Shown: positions 1 through 12,105, counted from the stretch's first letter. The stretch: 22,500 nucleotides of DNA from Glandiceps talaboti (GCF_964340395.1 NC_135556.1:4060001-4082500); one strand, 5' to 3'. Translations and numbers: made by a program. Notes: generated by a model not told the origin, from the sequence alone.

Positions 1-659
1 AGTAACTCCTATCCTACGATTGACCGCTTTGGATGATGTATCTTGCCAAAGAACATTGATTGGACCAATAAATGAAATTACCGTAAAGTGAAAAATCAAT
101 AAAAAATATCTCGGTGATTGTTCAACTTCCTATCAATAAAATTTCATGTTATTCTTGTGATTTCGTCACTCTTCAAAGTCCTGTCCATCAAATATTATTG
201 AATGAGCTGTAGCCATAGTTTGTTCAACTTTACAACCATCGTACACCACGGAAATACGTCTTCTCCAGTCGTCATAGCACGGTGATCATAATTCATAAGG
301 CATGAACCCAAGGCCTCTAAACGATCTATCTCCCTACTACATACATTGACTAGCGGCATGGCTTTTAGGTTTGGTGATTATACAATGAATATCCACATAA
401 AAGCGACCGGAATAATTTTGCTATAGTCTATCAAATGTCTTGAAATACATTAATATTTGAATATGTTCTGAATAGAAGTTGTCTTGGTATTAATCTACCT
501 GCCTCTACAGGCGGCAAGTAGGAAACATTACTCTTTTTATGCCCTTTCATTTCAAATGGTGCAATTTTAATGGTGTATCTGCTGAAGTTGAATATTTACA
601 TAAACGATTATCACTAAGTGTTGTTATCTGACATCAGTGTGTAGATATATGTAAATAAC
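1..659. other. AT-rich non-coding sequence, nothing recognised
   Basis: Non-repetitive AT-rich DNA with stops in all frames. I see no exon-like block, RNA gene or repeat array here. Confidence 0.6.
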
Positions 660-666
660 GAATAAC

Positions 667-1062
667 GGGGGGGGGGGGGGCTGGGGAGAAATAATTTTGG
701 TAAAAAATGTCATCCTCCCTCCTCCCCGAAATGAACCTAAGAATTTTAGTAGCCCCCTCTCGGCTACACATATTTTAATGTGTAATTATACAGTACCACC
801 CCCCCCTCCTCCCCCTCCTACTTCAGTGAAGTACAGTAAGGAACACTACATTAAATTAACAGTGGAAAATCAACCTCAGCGTCCATCCTTAACAATGAGA
901 AATTTCTTTACAAATATATATGGGCTTTGCGAAAAAGGTCTCACATTGGGCTGTACTTGGAGATACTTAGTCAGCAGGGTTTTATCTTTCAATCTTGATT
1001 CTGGGCATAAACATCATCCCCAATGATAGCTAATGTGGAGGGTGTGAAGGGGTGTCCCTCTC
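667..1062. repeat. C/G-homopolymer-rich dispersed repeat fragment (probable)
   Basis: The segment opens with a run of 14 G (667-680). It continues with C-rich patches (CCTCCCTCCTCCCC near 713-726, CCCCCTC near 753) and a pyrimidine tract of eight C followed by TCCTCCCCCTCC (799-818), and ends with a GGGGTGTCCCTCTCCC stretch near 1050. This alternation of C-rich islands with AT-rich links differs sharply from the surroundings and recurs at 1655-1845, 9800-9900 and around 10345. From memory, such C-rich interspersed fragments are common in lancelet and hemichordate DNA; that link is an impression, not an alignment. A 109-residue open frame across it (697-1026) contains a polyproline run produced by the C tract and is not regarded as a gene. 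Confidence 0.4.
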
Positions 1063-1209
1063 CCACAGTAAGCACTTTTTAAAGAAAGGACATGTAGGAC
1101 AATTTCAAACCATACATATTATCGAAAATTGTTTTTAATATCCCAATTGTACTCGAGTCAGTACAACTGAATGGCTAGATTACATACACTTTAGCATAGT
1201 ATTACCTAT

Positions 1210-1506
<297 letters not shown>

Positions 1507-1654
1507 AGGCATACACAAAGACATTCGCATGGCTGTCACCCAACTCATCACTGAATATAGGTTTTAGAAGGTATTATGGCGAAGCGGCGAATTTCTTTTT
1601 AAATTACTTGGTAAACGACCGTTGCTGAGGTTTAAGTTGGTTCAAATCATGAGC

Positions 1655-1845
1655 AAATTATTTTGGGGTCTCCCTTTCAGACCATCACACTTTTCATGTC
1701 CCCCCCCCCTTTGAACCCTCATTTTTTTCATGGCCTCCAATTTCTCCCCAGGCCCCCCTCTGCCGTATTCTGACCCCAGCCCAATAGTAGGTAGAACTGA
1801 GGAAGTAGTTTTGCCTATCATACGACACCCCTACCCCGCCCCCTA
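1655..1845. repeat. C-rich dispersed repeat fragment (probable)
   Basis: A stretch with a run of ten C (1700-1709) and further C-rich islands at 1747-1760 and 1828-1842, separated by AT-rich links such as AAATTATTTTGG. It has the same style as 667-1062, including a similar AAATAATTTTGG link there, so the two may be fragments of one family. No terminal repeats or target-site duplications were identified. Confidence 0.4.
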
Positions 1846-1847
1846 AG

Positions 1848-1898
1848 AACAAAACAAAACAAAACAAAACAAACAAACAAAAAAACAAAACAAAAAAC

Positions 1899-1946
<48 letters not shown>

Positions 1947-1947
1947 C
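1848..1947. repeat. (CAAAA)n / (CAA)n microsatellite
   Basis: Four to five CAAAA units and two CAAA units pass through an irregular A-rich stretch into about 16 CAA units (about 1898-1947). It adjoins the C-rich fragment on its left and could be that element's tail, but no element boundary is demonstrable. The minus-strand frame reads poly-Cys and is not a gene. Confidence 0.95.
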
Positions 1948-2289
1948 TCAGGAGTGTACTACTTTTAGATGCTAAGGGTAACAATGTGAATTATCCCTTT
2001 ATTTCCACAGTGCATTAAATGGGTGCAAAAAAAACGGATTGGAGCTGCGTTTCCCTTTATTCGAATAAAGCCCACAGATAAAACAATTAAGTACGACGAG
2101 TACATTTTTTTATCGATTCACACAAGGGACGATCATTGCCAATTCATTGATAACAATTGCATCAACGGATACCAGAACCGTGTCTAATTCATCTAAGTTG
2201 AAAACAAAGCAAAACCTAGGACAGGTCACATTGTAAATAAGAGGTAACTACTCATCTCCAGTATATCATCATTAAGGCGATATCAAAGG
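1948..2289. other. AT-rich non-coding sequence, nothing recognised
   Basis: Spacer between the CAA tract and the SINE-like fragment. A TTATTTCCACAG string (about 1999-2010) looks like a 3' splice site, but no open frame of useful length follows it. Confidence 0.55.
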
Positions 2290-2410
2290 TTTATTTATTT
2301 ATTTATTTATTTATTTATTAACCATCCAACAGGCATTGCCCAATAACAGGAGGAAATTTCAGTGTTAATGCAGGAGGAAACCGGAGTACCCGGGGAAAAC
2401 CTGCGTTGTT
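2290..2410 (-). mobile_element. SINE-like retroelement 3' end with (TAAA)n tail (partial)
   Basis: Read on the minus strand, a GC-richer segment (2410 back to 2320) ends in seven or so TAAA units (2319-2290), the usual 3' tail layout of many SINEs and other non-LTR elements. On the plus strand it holds GGAGGAAACCGGAGTACCCGG (2370-2390). From memory this motif, or its complement, recurs in interspersed repeats of many aquatic animals. There is no reverse transcriptase frame, no recognisable tRNA-type A or B box, and the 5' side runs straight into the 37-bp minisatellite. It is therefore at most a truncated tail. The family is not assigned. Confidence 0.45.
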
Positions 2411-2412
2411 CG

Positions 2413-3036
2413 TATGGCAATGCATGTCAAATGTTATTCAGTTGACAGCTATGGCAATGCATGTCAAAGGTTGTGCAGCTGACAGCTATGGCAATGCATG
2501 TCAAAGGTTGTCCAGCTGACAGCTATGGCAATGCATGTCAAAGGTTGTGCAGCTGACAGCTATGGCAATGTATGTCAAAGGTTGTGCAGCTGACAGCTAT
2601 GGCAATGTATGTCAAAGGTTATTCAGTTGACAGCTATGGCAATGCATGTCAAAGGTTGTCCAGCTGACAGCTATGGCAATGCATGTCAAAGGTTGTGCAG
2701 CTGACAGCTATGGCAATGTATGTCAAAGGTTGTGCAGCTGACAGCTATGGCAATGCATGTCAAAGGTTGTGCAGCTGACAGCTATGGCAATGTATGTCAA
2801 AGGTTATTCAGTTGACAGCTATGGCAATGCATGTCAAAGGTTGTCCAGCTGACAGCTATGGCAATGTATGTCAAAGGATATTCAGTTGACAGCTATGGCA
2901 ATGCATGTCAAAGGTTGTCCAGCTGACAGCTATGGCAATGCATGTGAAATGTTATTCAGTTGACAGCTATGGCAATACAAATGTTGTCCCGCTGACAGCT
3001 ATGACAATGAATACCAAATGTTGTCCAGCTGATGGC
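2413..3036. repeat. 37-bp minisatellite, about 17 units
   Basis: GACAGCT recurs at 2444, 2481, 2518, 2555, 2592, 2629, 2666, 2703, 2740, 2777, 2814, 2851, 2888, 2925 and 2962 at an exact 37-bp spacing. The next copy is at 2994 (a 5-bp deletion) and a degenerate one is at 3031. The shared core is GACAGCTATGGCAATG. The joint before each core comes in three types: TTATTCAGTT (A), TTGTGCAGCT (B) and TTGTCCAGCT (C). A CAGCTG palindrome at the B and C joints, an ATGCAT palindrome and TGACA/TGTCA inverted arms make each unit rich in short palindromes. The period is not a multiple of three. The last units are the most diverged. Confidence 0.97.
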
Positions 3037-3040
3037 TATA

Positions 3041-3609
3041 TGGTCAACTCAGTACATGGGCAGGATTGTTTTATTCAAAATGACGACCCACAACACAAAA
3101 ACGACTTTAAATCTATATATCCCAACCTATCTAATGGACAATTTCTATCTGGAAAATTTGATTCAGTCTATTCCTGCTATATTAGGTAAAGTATTATAAA
3201 TGATATGTACACGAATTAGTTTTACTTGGTCGAAAGCAAGTCGAGTTGCCAAAAAGACATATAAATCTTTTACAACGAATATTGATTTATCGTCACGTAC
3301 CTTATATATTTGTATTCAAATGTGATTTATAATTGTCAAGCTGCATAATTTGTCATCAGTAAAACCACAGGCGTCAACTGATCTTTGAGGTCATATGTCA
3401 TATTGTGATTTTGATTAGAACATATTGATTGGGTAGAGACTTACACATGATTGGCGTCACCCATGTAATCATAGTTTAGTCTGTCTAGATATGTCTGAAT
3501 TTATTCTAAAGCTTCAAATCATTGTGGAAAGTCGATGTGCTAATTCACCGATTCCTCTCCAACCGACTATCATCAATCTTTGAACACTTATTTCAAATTT
3601 AAATCTTCC
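3041..3609. other. AT-rich non-coding sequence, nothing recognised
   Basis: No repeat, gene or RNA signal is seen. The small open frame ending at 3189 begins inside the minisatellite and is not supported as a gene. Confidence 0.6.
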
Positions 3610-3727
3610 ATTACAGATTGGCCGTGGATTTTCCACTCTAATATAATGTTTGGTATTATCGGCTGACTTGTATTACAGATTGGCCGTGGATTTTCCACTC
3701 TAGTATAATGTTTGGTATTATCGGCTG
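3610..3727. repeat. 62-bp tandem duplication (two copies)
   Basis: A 56-bp block beginning ATTACAGATTGGCCGTGG occurs at 3610-3665 and again at 3672-3727. I see a single substitution (A at 3641, G at 3703), and the 6-bp link ACTTGT separates the copies. The near identity implies a recent local duplication. Confidence 0.95.
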
Positions 3728-5774
3728 GTTCCATTTAAACTTAGCACAATGATGTGAGGAGTCACCTGTTTATCATTTAGTTTATTGTTGTAGCCGGGTT
3801 GGAGGCGATCTGATCTGATACGACTGTGTAGTATCAGTAATGGTGAAAATAATGAACATTTTCAATCTTTTTCTTCAGTTTCCATCCCCAAAGTCTGGAT
3901 TTTAGACATTGCAAGGGGTCTCTGTCATTCCTCATGACTTTCTCGGTGTTCATGTTGTAAAGAAATAAAAGTAAAAATTAAAATTCCACTTAGATTACTT
4001 GCATACGAAGAAGGGATGTAAAATCCGATAAAAATGGGTAATCCTGTGTTTAATTTACGACGCAATCTAGATTATAGAGTTTACGGTACAAAGCAGTCTT
4101 AGTTTTAATTTCCTTTACAGATAGCACATCCAGATTAAGGGAAGTGGTATCATTGTATTCAATTTCGGCACTGTTTGACTCGACTTTTGGATGAAATTTT
4201 GAATGATTAATTTCAGCGGGTTTGGTAGGTACATTCCTGATATTAACTGTTGGATACCTCGTCTGAACTCTTCACCTTTAATAGAGCCCTACTGTCGCAC
4301 GTTTGCTGATTAACCTGGCGTAGAGAAACCATCTATATATGGTCACAAGGGTAATGTTAGGCCATACGAGATGTAAATCAGACTAAATTAAAGATGTCGA
4401 AAAGAGCAGCGAGGCAATCATGTCTTTAAAACATGCCCAGAAAAGAAATCTACTGCTGAGAAATTAAAACCACTGATAGGGAGTGTTTGAATTAAACAAT
4501 CTAATGCTAATGTAGACATACTAGAGACACACGTATCTTACAACGGACAACTCAATTATTCCTTATTTGATTTAAGGTATTTCCACCAACATCTCAAAAT
4601 AAGATATATAGGCCTCGCTGAGTGCTTGCATATTGTGTTGGGAGAGCAAGAAAGCACTTCGTCTTATTGCGTTTTCACCTTAAATAACGAACTGTCACAT
4701 CAGTCAGGTTATGGATAACGACACCTGCCGTGTATCTATGGAAACTCGTCAAATAACACGAACTCTCCTTTATCTGTGATATATGTTTAAAAGGCGTTCA
4801 CTACGTTAGCCATGTCAGGGATACAAACAAACGTCTTGAATTAATATGCATAAACTCCTAGGAGCTAATTCTAAATACGTTTGAATGTTCATGCACCGAG
4901 CCATTAAAATAGTCACATTGTCAAATTATATATCATTTATACGCTTTTAAATAAGCACAGTTTTTAATTTCTTAACATATTCTTGACGGTGCTACCCGTG
5001 GAAAAGAAAATAATATGACGTTCGGTATGTTCACTCCGTTAACATGCCACTAAACATTACCCTTTTCTCCCTATATATGCCATATGTCTCGCTGAACTTG
5101 CTCACATCAATCAGCACAGCGCAAATAATGATTGGTAAAAAAACACGACGAGCCCATCATGTCAAATTAGGGAACAACCTAAAGTATATACATCCTGGAC
5201 TTTAAACAGACTTTGCTCTGATATGTATATTTTGATTTGTTTAAGTCAACTAAAGATGCACTTAGTGAAAATAGACATGTCGTTCCAACTATCACGAATC
5301 ACGAGTCAAGCTCAGTCTGTACGAGCACGTTTATTCATTAATGAAACGATGCAGAATGATAGCTAAAGACAGCTAGTTTTCAAAACCGTTTTCTTAATCT
5401 AAGTCAGGCAGAAAATCGATTACCCAGAGTGAACACATTATCCCTATACCACAATGACATAGATATATTGATGCGAAGCTCAAGTTGTCCATTTCATTGT
5501 CATTGGAATACATTATAAAAAGGTTGTCTATTTCATCACATTGTCATTATTTATGATCTTAGAATTACGTATACAGTAATGCATTAGGAAATCGCATACT
5601 TCAATTAAATGTTATGTAACACACTGTAACACAATTACACCCTGGGGCAATGATTGGTCTTAAGAAATTGACAAATTAAATGCACAATTGAAGAATTATA
5701 ACGTTATTATTGCTGAATACTGATTTGATATTTGTTACTCTACTTTCTACACGTAATTTATCATTTTAATTTTT
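3728..5774. other. Long AT-rich stretch, nothing recognised
   Basis: About 2 kb of apparently unique AT-rich sequence without useful open frames. Minor features only: a 10-bp palindrome CTCCTAGGAG (4855-4864) and a weak 39-bp echo of TTGTCYATTTCAT (5485 and 5524). Confidence 0.6.
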
Positions 5775-5775
5775 G

Positions 5776-5835
5776 GATGATGATGATGATGGTGGTGATG
5801 ATGATGACGATGATGATGATGATGATGATGATGAT

Positions 5836-5884
<49 letters not shown>

Positions 5885-5885
5885 T

Positions 5886-5929
<44 letters not shown>
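5776..5929. repeat. (GAT)n trinucleotide microsatellite
   Basis: About 51 GAT units with scattered substitutions (GGT, GAC, GTT). The GTTGAT interruption occurs twice (near 5836 and 5884) in similar surroundings, which suggests internal duplication of a block. Translations are poly-Met on the plus strand and poly-His or poly-Ser on the minus strand. Unrelated unique sequence flanks both sides, so this is not a low-complexity part of a recognisable protein. Confidence 0.97.
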
Positions 5930-7141
<1,212 letters not shown>

Positions 7142-7142
<1 letters not shown>

Positions 7143-7896
7143 CGGACAAAATCTCTGTGAGGAAACTGGCAAAGACATCCTGTGCACAAAATATCCAATA
7201 GTTTCTGTATAGACGATAGTTTATCTCTGTTTGGTGTCAGCAGGTAAGTAATTTATACTAAACTAATGGCAGATAGTATTTGAACAGTGAGCACTAGGTG
7301 ATCGATCCTTTCAATACGTTGACCGGGGACCGTATTCTACTAAATTGATCTTTTTGAAAGTCGACCATTAGTGAAGAGAAATGTACACAACGGATAAAAA
7401 TCAAGGTTACTGCACGGTATATATATTTATTATAGGAGTCAACCTTTTATGTCTAACAATGCCATGAAATGCATGATCAATATATATTAAGTAATGAATA
7501 TAGCATAATAACCCATGGGATCTACACCCTATTTGTATACGCTCTTAGGGCACCTGACTAAAAGCGAACAACATTCTTATTCGATATAGAATTGAAAGCT
7601 GCTATCATCAGACTATGTTTACTTAGTAACAGATGGTATGATGTACAGATAACAAACTAAGCTAAACAAAAGAGAGCACATTCAATTGTGTATTGATACC
7701 AGTAATGTGACATTAGTTGTCGATAGCGTGCCAGCGTGGATGGCAATAACAGATTCACATGAATTGGCGCCTATATCATCTACAGTATGTGAACATGAAA
7801 ACAACAATTCATTGTTATTTGTTTAATAGTTACGATATACACTGTGACGGTGGTTTTATGGCGTTGAGAACAAACTTAGGCGTGAATCCCTACACA
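7142..7896. other. AT-rich non-coding sequence, nothing recognised
   Basis: Unique AT-rich sequence between two microsatellites. No gene, RNA or repeat signal is seen. Confidence 0.6.
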
Positions 7897-7968
7897 GAGA
7901 GACTGACGGGGAGACAGAGAGACAGAGACACATACATACATACATACATACATACATACATACATACA

Positions 7969-8002
<34 letters not shown>

Positions 8003-8046
8003 CATACATACATACATACATACATACATACATACATACATGCATG
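7897..8046. repeat. (CAGA)n / (CATA)n microsatellite
   Basis: A short GAGA/GACA-rich lead (7897-7930) is followed by (CATA)n from 7931 to about 8042, interrupted once by TATATA near 7996-8002, ending in TGCATGCA. The order GA-like, CAGA-like, CATA repeats the order of the compound array at 6841. Both strands have trivial open frames (Thr-Tyr-Ile-His and Met-Tyr-Val-Cys repeats). Confidence 0.97.
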
Positions 8047-9604
8047 CACATACATATTTTATGTTTACATATTCACACATTTCATCTTCACACAGAACTA
8101 TCTGGTAGAGCAGCTCATACACCCTTTGCCACAGGCAAAGACATGATAGTCTCCTGATAATTCTGTCCAAATTTTCTCATACTTTCAGTTAGTATAAAAT
8201 ATTTATGATTTAGGAATACCGTAATGTTATATTGTATAAAACATTTATAGCGTAATAATGTCAATAGGGCCAGTGCTTAGTTTGAAATACCACAGTGCAT
8301 TTACTAATATAAAAAAAGTTCTATCAGAAAGTATGATGTCAAAGCATCAGCTCAGAACACGTCACCGTTTCCATGACAATGACAGTGTAAATTAACAAAT
8401 GGAGAGAAATAAGAACGGCAAGTAAATGTACTCTGTCATGCTACGTGTAAAGCGATTTATAATTCTAGCAACAATTGATTGTATGGCGTGTAACAATAGA
8501 ATGAATGCATCAGTTCTTCTAATTTTTGTTATAAAATGATATCTGAATACTACCTGTCTGCCAGCTATCATTGTCCATCTCATTAATACATTGACAAGAC
8601 AAAGAGATGATATGAATATTTGAAGGTGACCCTGAATGGTGGGTATCTGGTGTTCAAAAAGCCTCTATAGTAAGTGTCAGATCACTCATACCACAGGTTA
8701 ATTTTGTAAACGTTGCTAACATAGGATGATAGTCGGACTAAAGAATTCCTGGCTTGGCAATCATCATCGTTCCACATACACTACTTATTCAAAGATTAAT
8801 ACATTTTGCAGTTGTTATTTCAATATAGAAAATTACGTTTTCAATGAATTGTTTTCTTTCCTGTATTTCCCTTCAGAACTTAAATAAAATGTTGATGTCA
8901 GTCTCAACGGAAATGATCAAAAAGTAGCACGAGGCAAACACATCATAATTACTACATTTAAGTAATAATGCTTTATGCAGCCCGAGATACGTGTACTGAG
9001 ATATACCTGTATATCAAAATCTTGTGATACATAGTTCATCTCTTCTCTCTTTCTTTCGAGTTGGTTCATGTTGTTTTATTGTGATAACATATCAAATAAA
9101 TTTATTATAACAAAATCTAGAACCAGACGAGGGGTTTTGGTTCTATAAAGGCAATTTTTAGATTATTCATAGCCTTTGAGGTAATATTTCAAAGCTTCGA
9201 AAGTTTTTGAAGCTAAAGATAACATACGTTTTAAATTAGCTTCCCGTAACATTGGTACAGTGGCATTAATATTGCATGTATAGTAAAGTCACTGGTATGT
9301 TAGAGAACTTAAGGTGGTCATACCTAGTGTATAATACTTAATAGAAACTGGAATCTGATGAGATGTGGTGATTTGAAGTGTCGATAACATGTAGTGTCCA
9401 AAATAGAAAGTGCATCTACTCTTCATACTGAAGAATAGAACGATAATTTCTTTTATAAAATACCTCTGAAGATTACCATTACCAAACTTTCAAGTTCACT
9501 TTTGCCCCAAAGAACAATATAAGTGAAGCATTAATTATGAAACAGCCAAGCATTTACATGACTTGTTCTGTAACTAGTGTGGTAGCTAGATAATATATGT
9601 ATAT

Positions 9605-9605
<1 letters not shown>
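8047..9605. other. AT-rich non-coding sequence, one small inverted repeat
   Basis: Unique sequence, no gene recognised. TAGAACCA (9118-9125) and TGGTTCTA (9138-9145) form a perfect 8-bp inverted repeat around a 12-base loop. No terminator, RNA gene or element boundary can be tied to it. Confidence 0.55.
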
Positions 9606-9651
<46 letters not shown>

Positions 9652-9652
9652 G
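9606..9652. repeat. (GTATAT)n hexanucleotide microsatellite
   Basis: Nearly eight perfect 6-bp units ending in GTATGTTTG. The upstream ATATATGTATATT looks like a decayed extension. Confidence 0.96.
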
Positions 9653-9799
9653 TTTGAAATTTTACGTGAAGTAATATTAAAGAATTTATGTAAGAAACAA
9701 CGGCAATAATAAATTATACAAAGTCATGTACCAGTCAGTTCAGACAAGGCTATATGCCATTGTAGTAAAGGATTTACTTATTCCATCCGCAATTTTCAT
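9653..9799. other. AT-rich non-coding sequence, nothing recognised
   Basis: No gene or repeat seen; an 82-residue frame starting at 9726 has no recognisable motif. Confidence 0.5.
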
Positions 9800-9905
9800 A
9801 ACTGTATGGCATCCCTACTGTCAATTTCAAAAACACGGTGACGCTCTCCCAACCCTCCGCTCCCCCGGCCAAAAGAAACTGACCGGTCCCTTAGAATTAA
9901 CATTT
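9800..9905. repeat. C-rich dispersed repeat fragment (possible)
   Basis: A GC-richer patch with CTCCCAACCCTCCGCTCCCCC near 9845-9865, then GGCCAAAAGAAACTGACCGG, inside AT-rich surroundings. Its complement reads like G-rich islands separated by AT links, matching the style of 667-1062 and 1655-1845. No ends are defined. Confidence 0.3.
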
Positions 9906-11463
9906 TTACGTGACTATAACTACGGTGGAGAAGAAAGCTTGAATACAATAACGACACACACCAAGACATTTTGACTGACGTTCTCTCCAAGTCTGGAAAT
10001 ATTTAATACCCCTTCCAATGTGTGACACAATGGTTATTTATGTGAGATGGCGAGAGCGAAATGGGATTATTTTAATTATTCATTGGTATACACCGTACTT
10101 TACATGATGGTTCAGTTTAATCGAGAAAATTACAAAAAGTGTAAATTGTAATAACAATAAACGACGAACAGGTCAGTGACCCTTAGCTATGTTCTTTGTG
10201 TACTGCACTGCCTATAGCTCTTACGTAGCCCAATATGTAGATGGATTAATCCGTGTGAAGGGTGTAATGTCTCATAATCATCCTCCGGGGAGATGGCTAC
10301 TCCCCATTTGTCTATACGTATATGGCCCTTTGGGGTGTTTTTGAGGGGGGGGGGGCTAAGAGAGATCAATTCTTAGACTACAGTATTTTCAATTTTACTT
10401 GGTCTACAATGTGGTCTATAAGTCATTTCCATTTCATAACTGTGCATTGCCAAATGAATTGCCCTCCAAAATGTTGTCTCGTGAGCGAAAAAATACCAGA
10501 GGGAAAACTGCATTTGTGCGATCCAATACTTCCTTAATATTGTACTACTACAAATGTATTTTGATCTAAAATTTGATTGTCTGACAACATGTTATGGTGT
10601 ACAATGGGGTATTAGTTTTTGGTCAAAATGGGTCTAAAATAGGGTCTTGAGGTTGGCGGTATTAGCCGTACACCGCGACCATAGCTGGCTAATAATTGCG
10701 AGATATGATTGGGTTTTAAGTCAGACACAGAGTTTTGTCTGAACCATATCTCATTGACAGGAAAGCAAAGACCAAACGATTGTTTTCTCGTTTTGCATCG
10801 GTCATCAAAGAAATAGACACACATCATAATTCATGAATATATTTATTTGTTTGTATAAATGGTAGCACGTCTATAAACTATTCCCAACTCCTCCAAAATA
10901 ATTAATTTTATTTGTAATGGAATTTGTCATCTTTTATTCACTTTTCGTAGACAGTTTGAAAGGTTTCAAAAAAGGTTACCGTTAACTTTCAAACATTCTG
11001 TCTGTGTCAGCGAACTTTCAAGTGATATTTTTCAGTAATTTTTTTTTTTACAGATAAAGATGTCTATTCGGTATTACTTCTAACTGTCATTTGCCAACTC
11101 AGAAATCATGCTCATCAAACACATTTTTGAGCAAACAAATATATTCATACTTTACTGTGTCAAAGCTCAGGGAATTGGTTTGTTGAACTCTGATCCTCTT
11201 CGAAAATTATTTCTCCTACATGTAATTTTTTTCCGCGTGTAATGAACCGTCGATGTAACTTAACATGTGAAGGGCACCAGTATGATCAATAAGACACATC
11301 ATAAGACCGTGATATGACAAATGACGTTTATTCTCTGCTTAAGGCTGCGTCGTTTTTTTAATTATGTTAATGAATGACTCTCTATTCGCAGTTGTACTGT
11401 TCAATACTATATGGGTCTAAAGCTATCGCCATGGAAACCACAAGATTTCGTTATGAGTTGAAC
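9906..11463. other. Mostly unique sequence with G11 run and small inverted repeats
   Basis: Contains a run of 11 G (10345-10355) in a GGGGTGTTTTTGAG context that may be another dispersed C/G-rich fragment. It also has an 8-bp inverted repeat TATTAGCC/GGCTAATA (10660-10667 and 10687-10694), nested inverted repeats at 10949-11003, and T11 followed by ACAG (11039-11053). Open frames of 60-71 residues have no recognisable content. No gene is supported. Confidence 0.5.
10949..11003. repeat. Nested inverted repeat (TTTGAAA arms)
   Basis: TTTGAAA-GG-TTTCAAA is a perfect 7-bp inverted repeat (10955-10970). TTTGAAAG (10955-10962) also pairs with CTTTCAAA (10986-10993), and the outer AGACAG (10949-10954) pairs with CTGTCT (10998-11003) across a 4-base bulge. 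Two alternative hairpins are possible. No element or RNA family is recognised. Confidence 0.5.
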
Positions 11464-11464
11464 T

Positions 11465-11596
11465 GTACGTACGTACGTACGTATGTATGTATGTATGTAT
11501 GTATGTATGTATGTATGTATGTATGTATGTATGTATGTATGTATGTGTGTATGTATGTATGTATGTATGTATGTATGTATGTATGTATGTATGTAT
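11465..11596. repeat. (GTAC)4 - (GTAT)n microsatellite
   Basis: Four GTAC units (11465-11480) pass into about 29 GTAT units, with one GTGT interruption near 11545. The plus strand is TATG/TGTA-type, the opposite orientation to the CATA arrays at 6961 and 7931. The frames read Met-Tyr-Val-Cys and are not coding. Confidence 0.97.
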
Positions 11597-11665
11597 TTAT
11601 TAGTAGTAGGTTTTATTTGCGTTTCACGACCACCGGCCCAAATAAAAAGGTGGATGCATCAGAAA
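11597..11665. other. 70-bp island between two (TATG)n arrays
   Basis: A short GC-richer segment (TTGCGTTTCACGACCACCGG at 11618-11637) separates two arrays of the same microsatellite. It could be an insertion into a single longer array or the conserved core of a short element with microsatellite ends. No family is recognised. Confidence 0.4.
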
Positions 11666-11743
11666 ATGTATGTATGTATGTATGTATGTATGTATGTATC
11701 ATGTATGTATGTATGTATGTATGTATGTATGTACACATGTATG
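11666..11743. repeat. (TATG)n microsatellite, second array
   Basis: About 18 ATGT/TATG units with a TATC-ATG interruption at 11697-11703 and a decayed end (GTACACATGTATGTG). Confidence 0.96.
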
Positions 11744-11978
11744 TGTGACTCCTTTTGAATAACGTCTACGCCATATCGCAAATGTGCACAATTCATTAAT
11801 TTGTTAATTAATATGTAAGTATTGTATTGGCTTCCCTATTCTTCTACCTAGTCGATCATTTATAGTTGCGTGTATTTACATGATTTAATAACATTGTACC
11901 ATGAAAGTGAAGTCAACGACCCTGAGAATATCATATAAATAATGATATAATCGACGTCACTCAGACAAACTGACAGCT
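11744..11978. other. AT-rich spacer, nothing recognised
   Basis: Unique AT-rich sequence with no gene or repeat seen. Confidence 0.6.
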
Positions 11979-12105
11979 ACCAATCACATGGCAGTAATAT
12001 ATTCTGTTTTGGTGTATTCATAGATGTTACACCAATCATATGGTAGTAGTATTCTGTTTCGAAGTGATTTTTGGACGCCATGCCAATCATATGTTAGTTT
12101 TATAT
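11979..12105. repeat. Diverged 52-bp tandem repeat, about 2.5 copies, with CCAAT motifs
   Basis: CCAATCAYATG recurs at 11980, 12032 and 12083 (spacings 52 and 51). The downstream sequence is also shared: GTAATATATTCTGTTT in the first copy and GTAGTATTCTGTTT in the second, with a weaker third copy. Each copy carries a CCAAT pentamer on the plus strand. This is an old local triplication; a promoter role is not shown. Confidence 0.75.

Noticed and set aside
697-1026. 109-residue frame with polyproline
   Set aside because: The polyproline comes from a C-rich tract; no domain, splice sites or conserved motif is visible.
2413-3036. CRISPR-like regular repeat
   Set aside because: Units are contiguous with no unique spacers, and the context is eukaryotic.
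8103-8114. TGGTAGAGCAGC resembling a tRNA A box
   Set aside because: No B box or cloverleaf downstream.
9355-9376. Hammerhead-like CTGATGAG core
   Set aside because: No matching GAAA core segment or pairing stems at the required distances.
10612-10827. 71-residue minus-strand frame, possible transposon remnant
   Set aside because: No reverse transcriptase, transposase or other family motif could be recognised, and an 8-bp inverted repeat inside it is not a terminal repeat.
11039-11053. T11 followed by ACAG, like a 3' splice site
   Set aside because: The match is good, but no open, protein-like exon follows, and such strings are common in AT-rich DNA.
11465-11480. Self-complementary (GTAC)4 as a possible binding site
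   Set aside because: It is the mutated edge of the adjoining (GTAT)n array.
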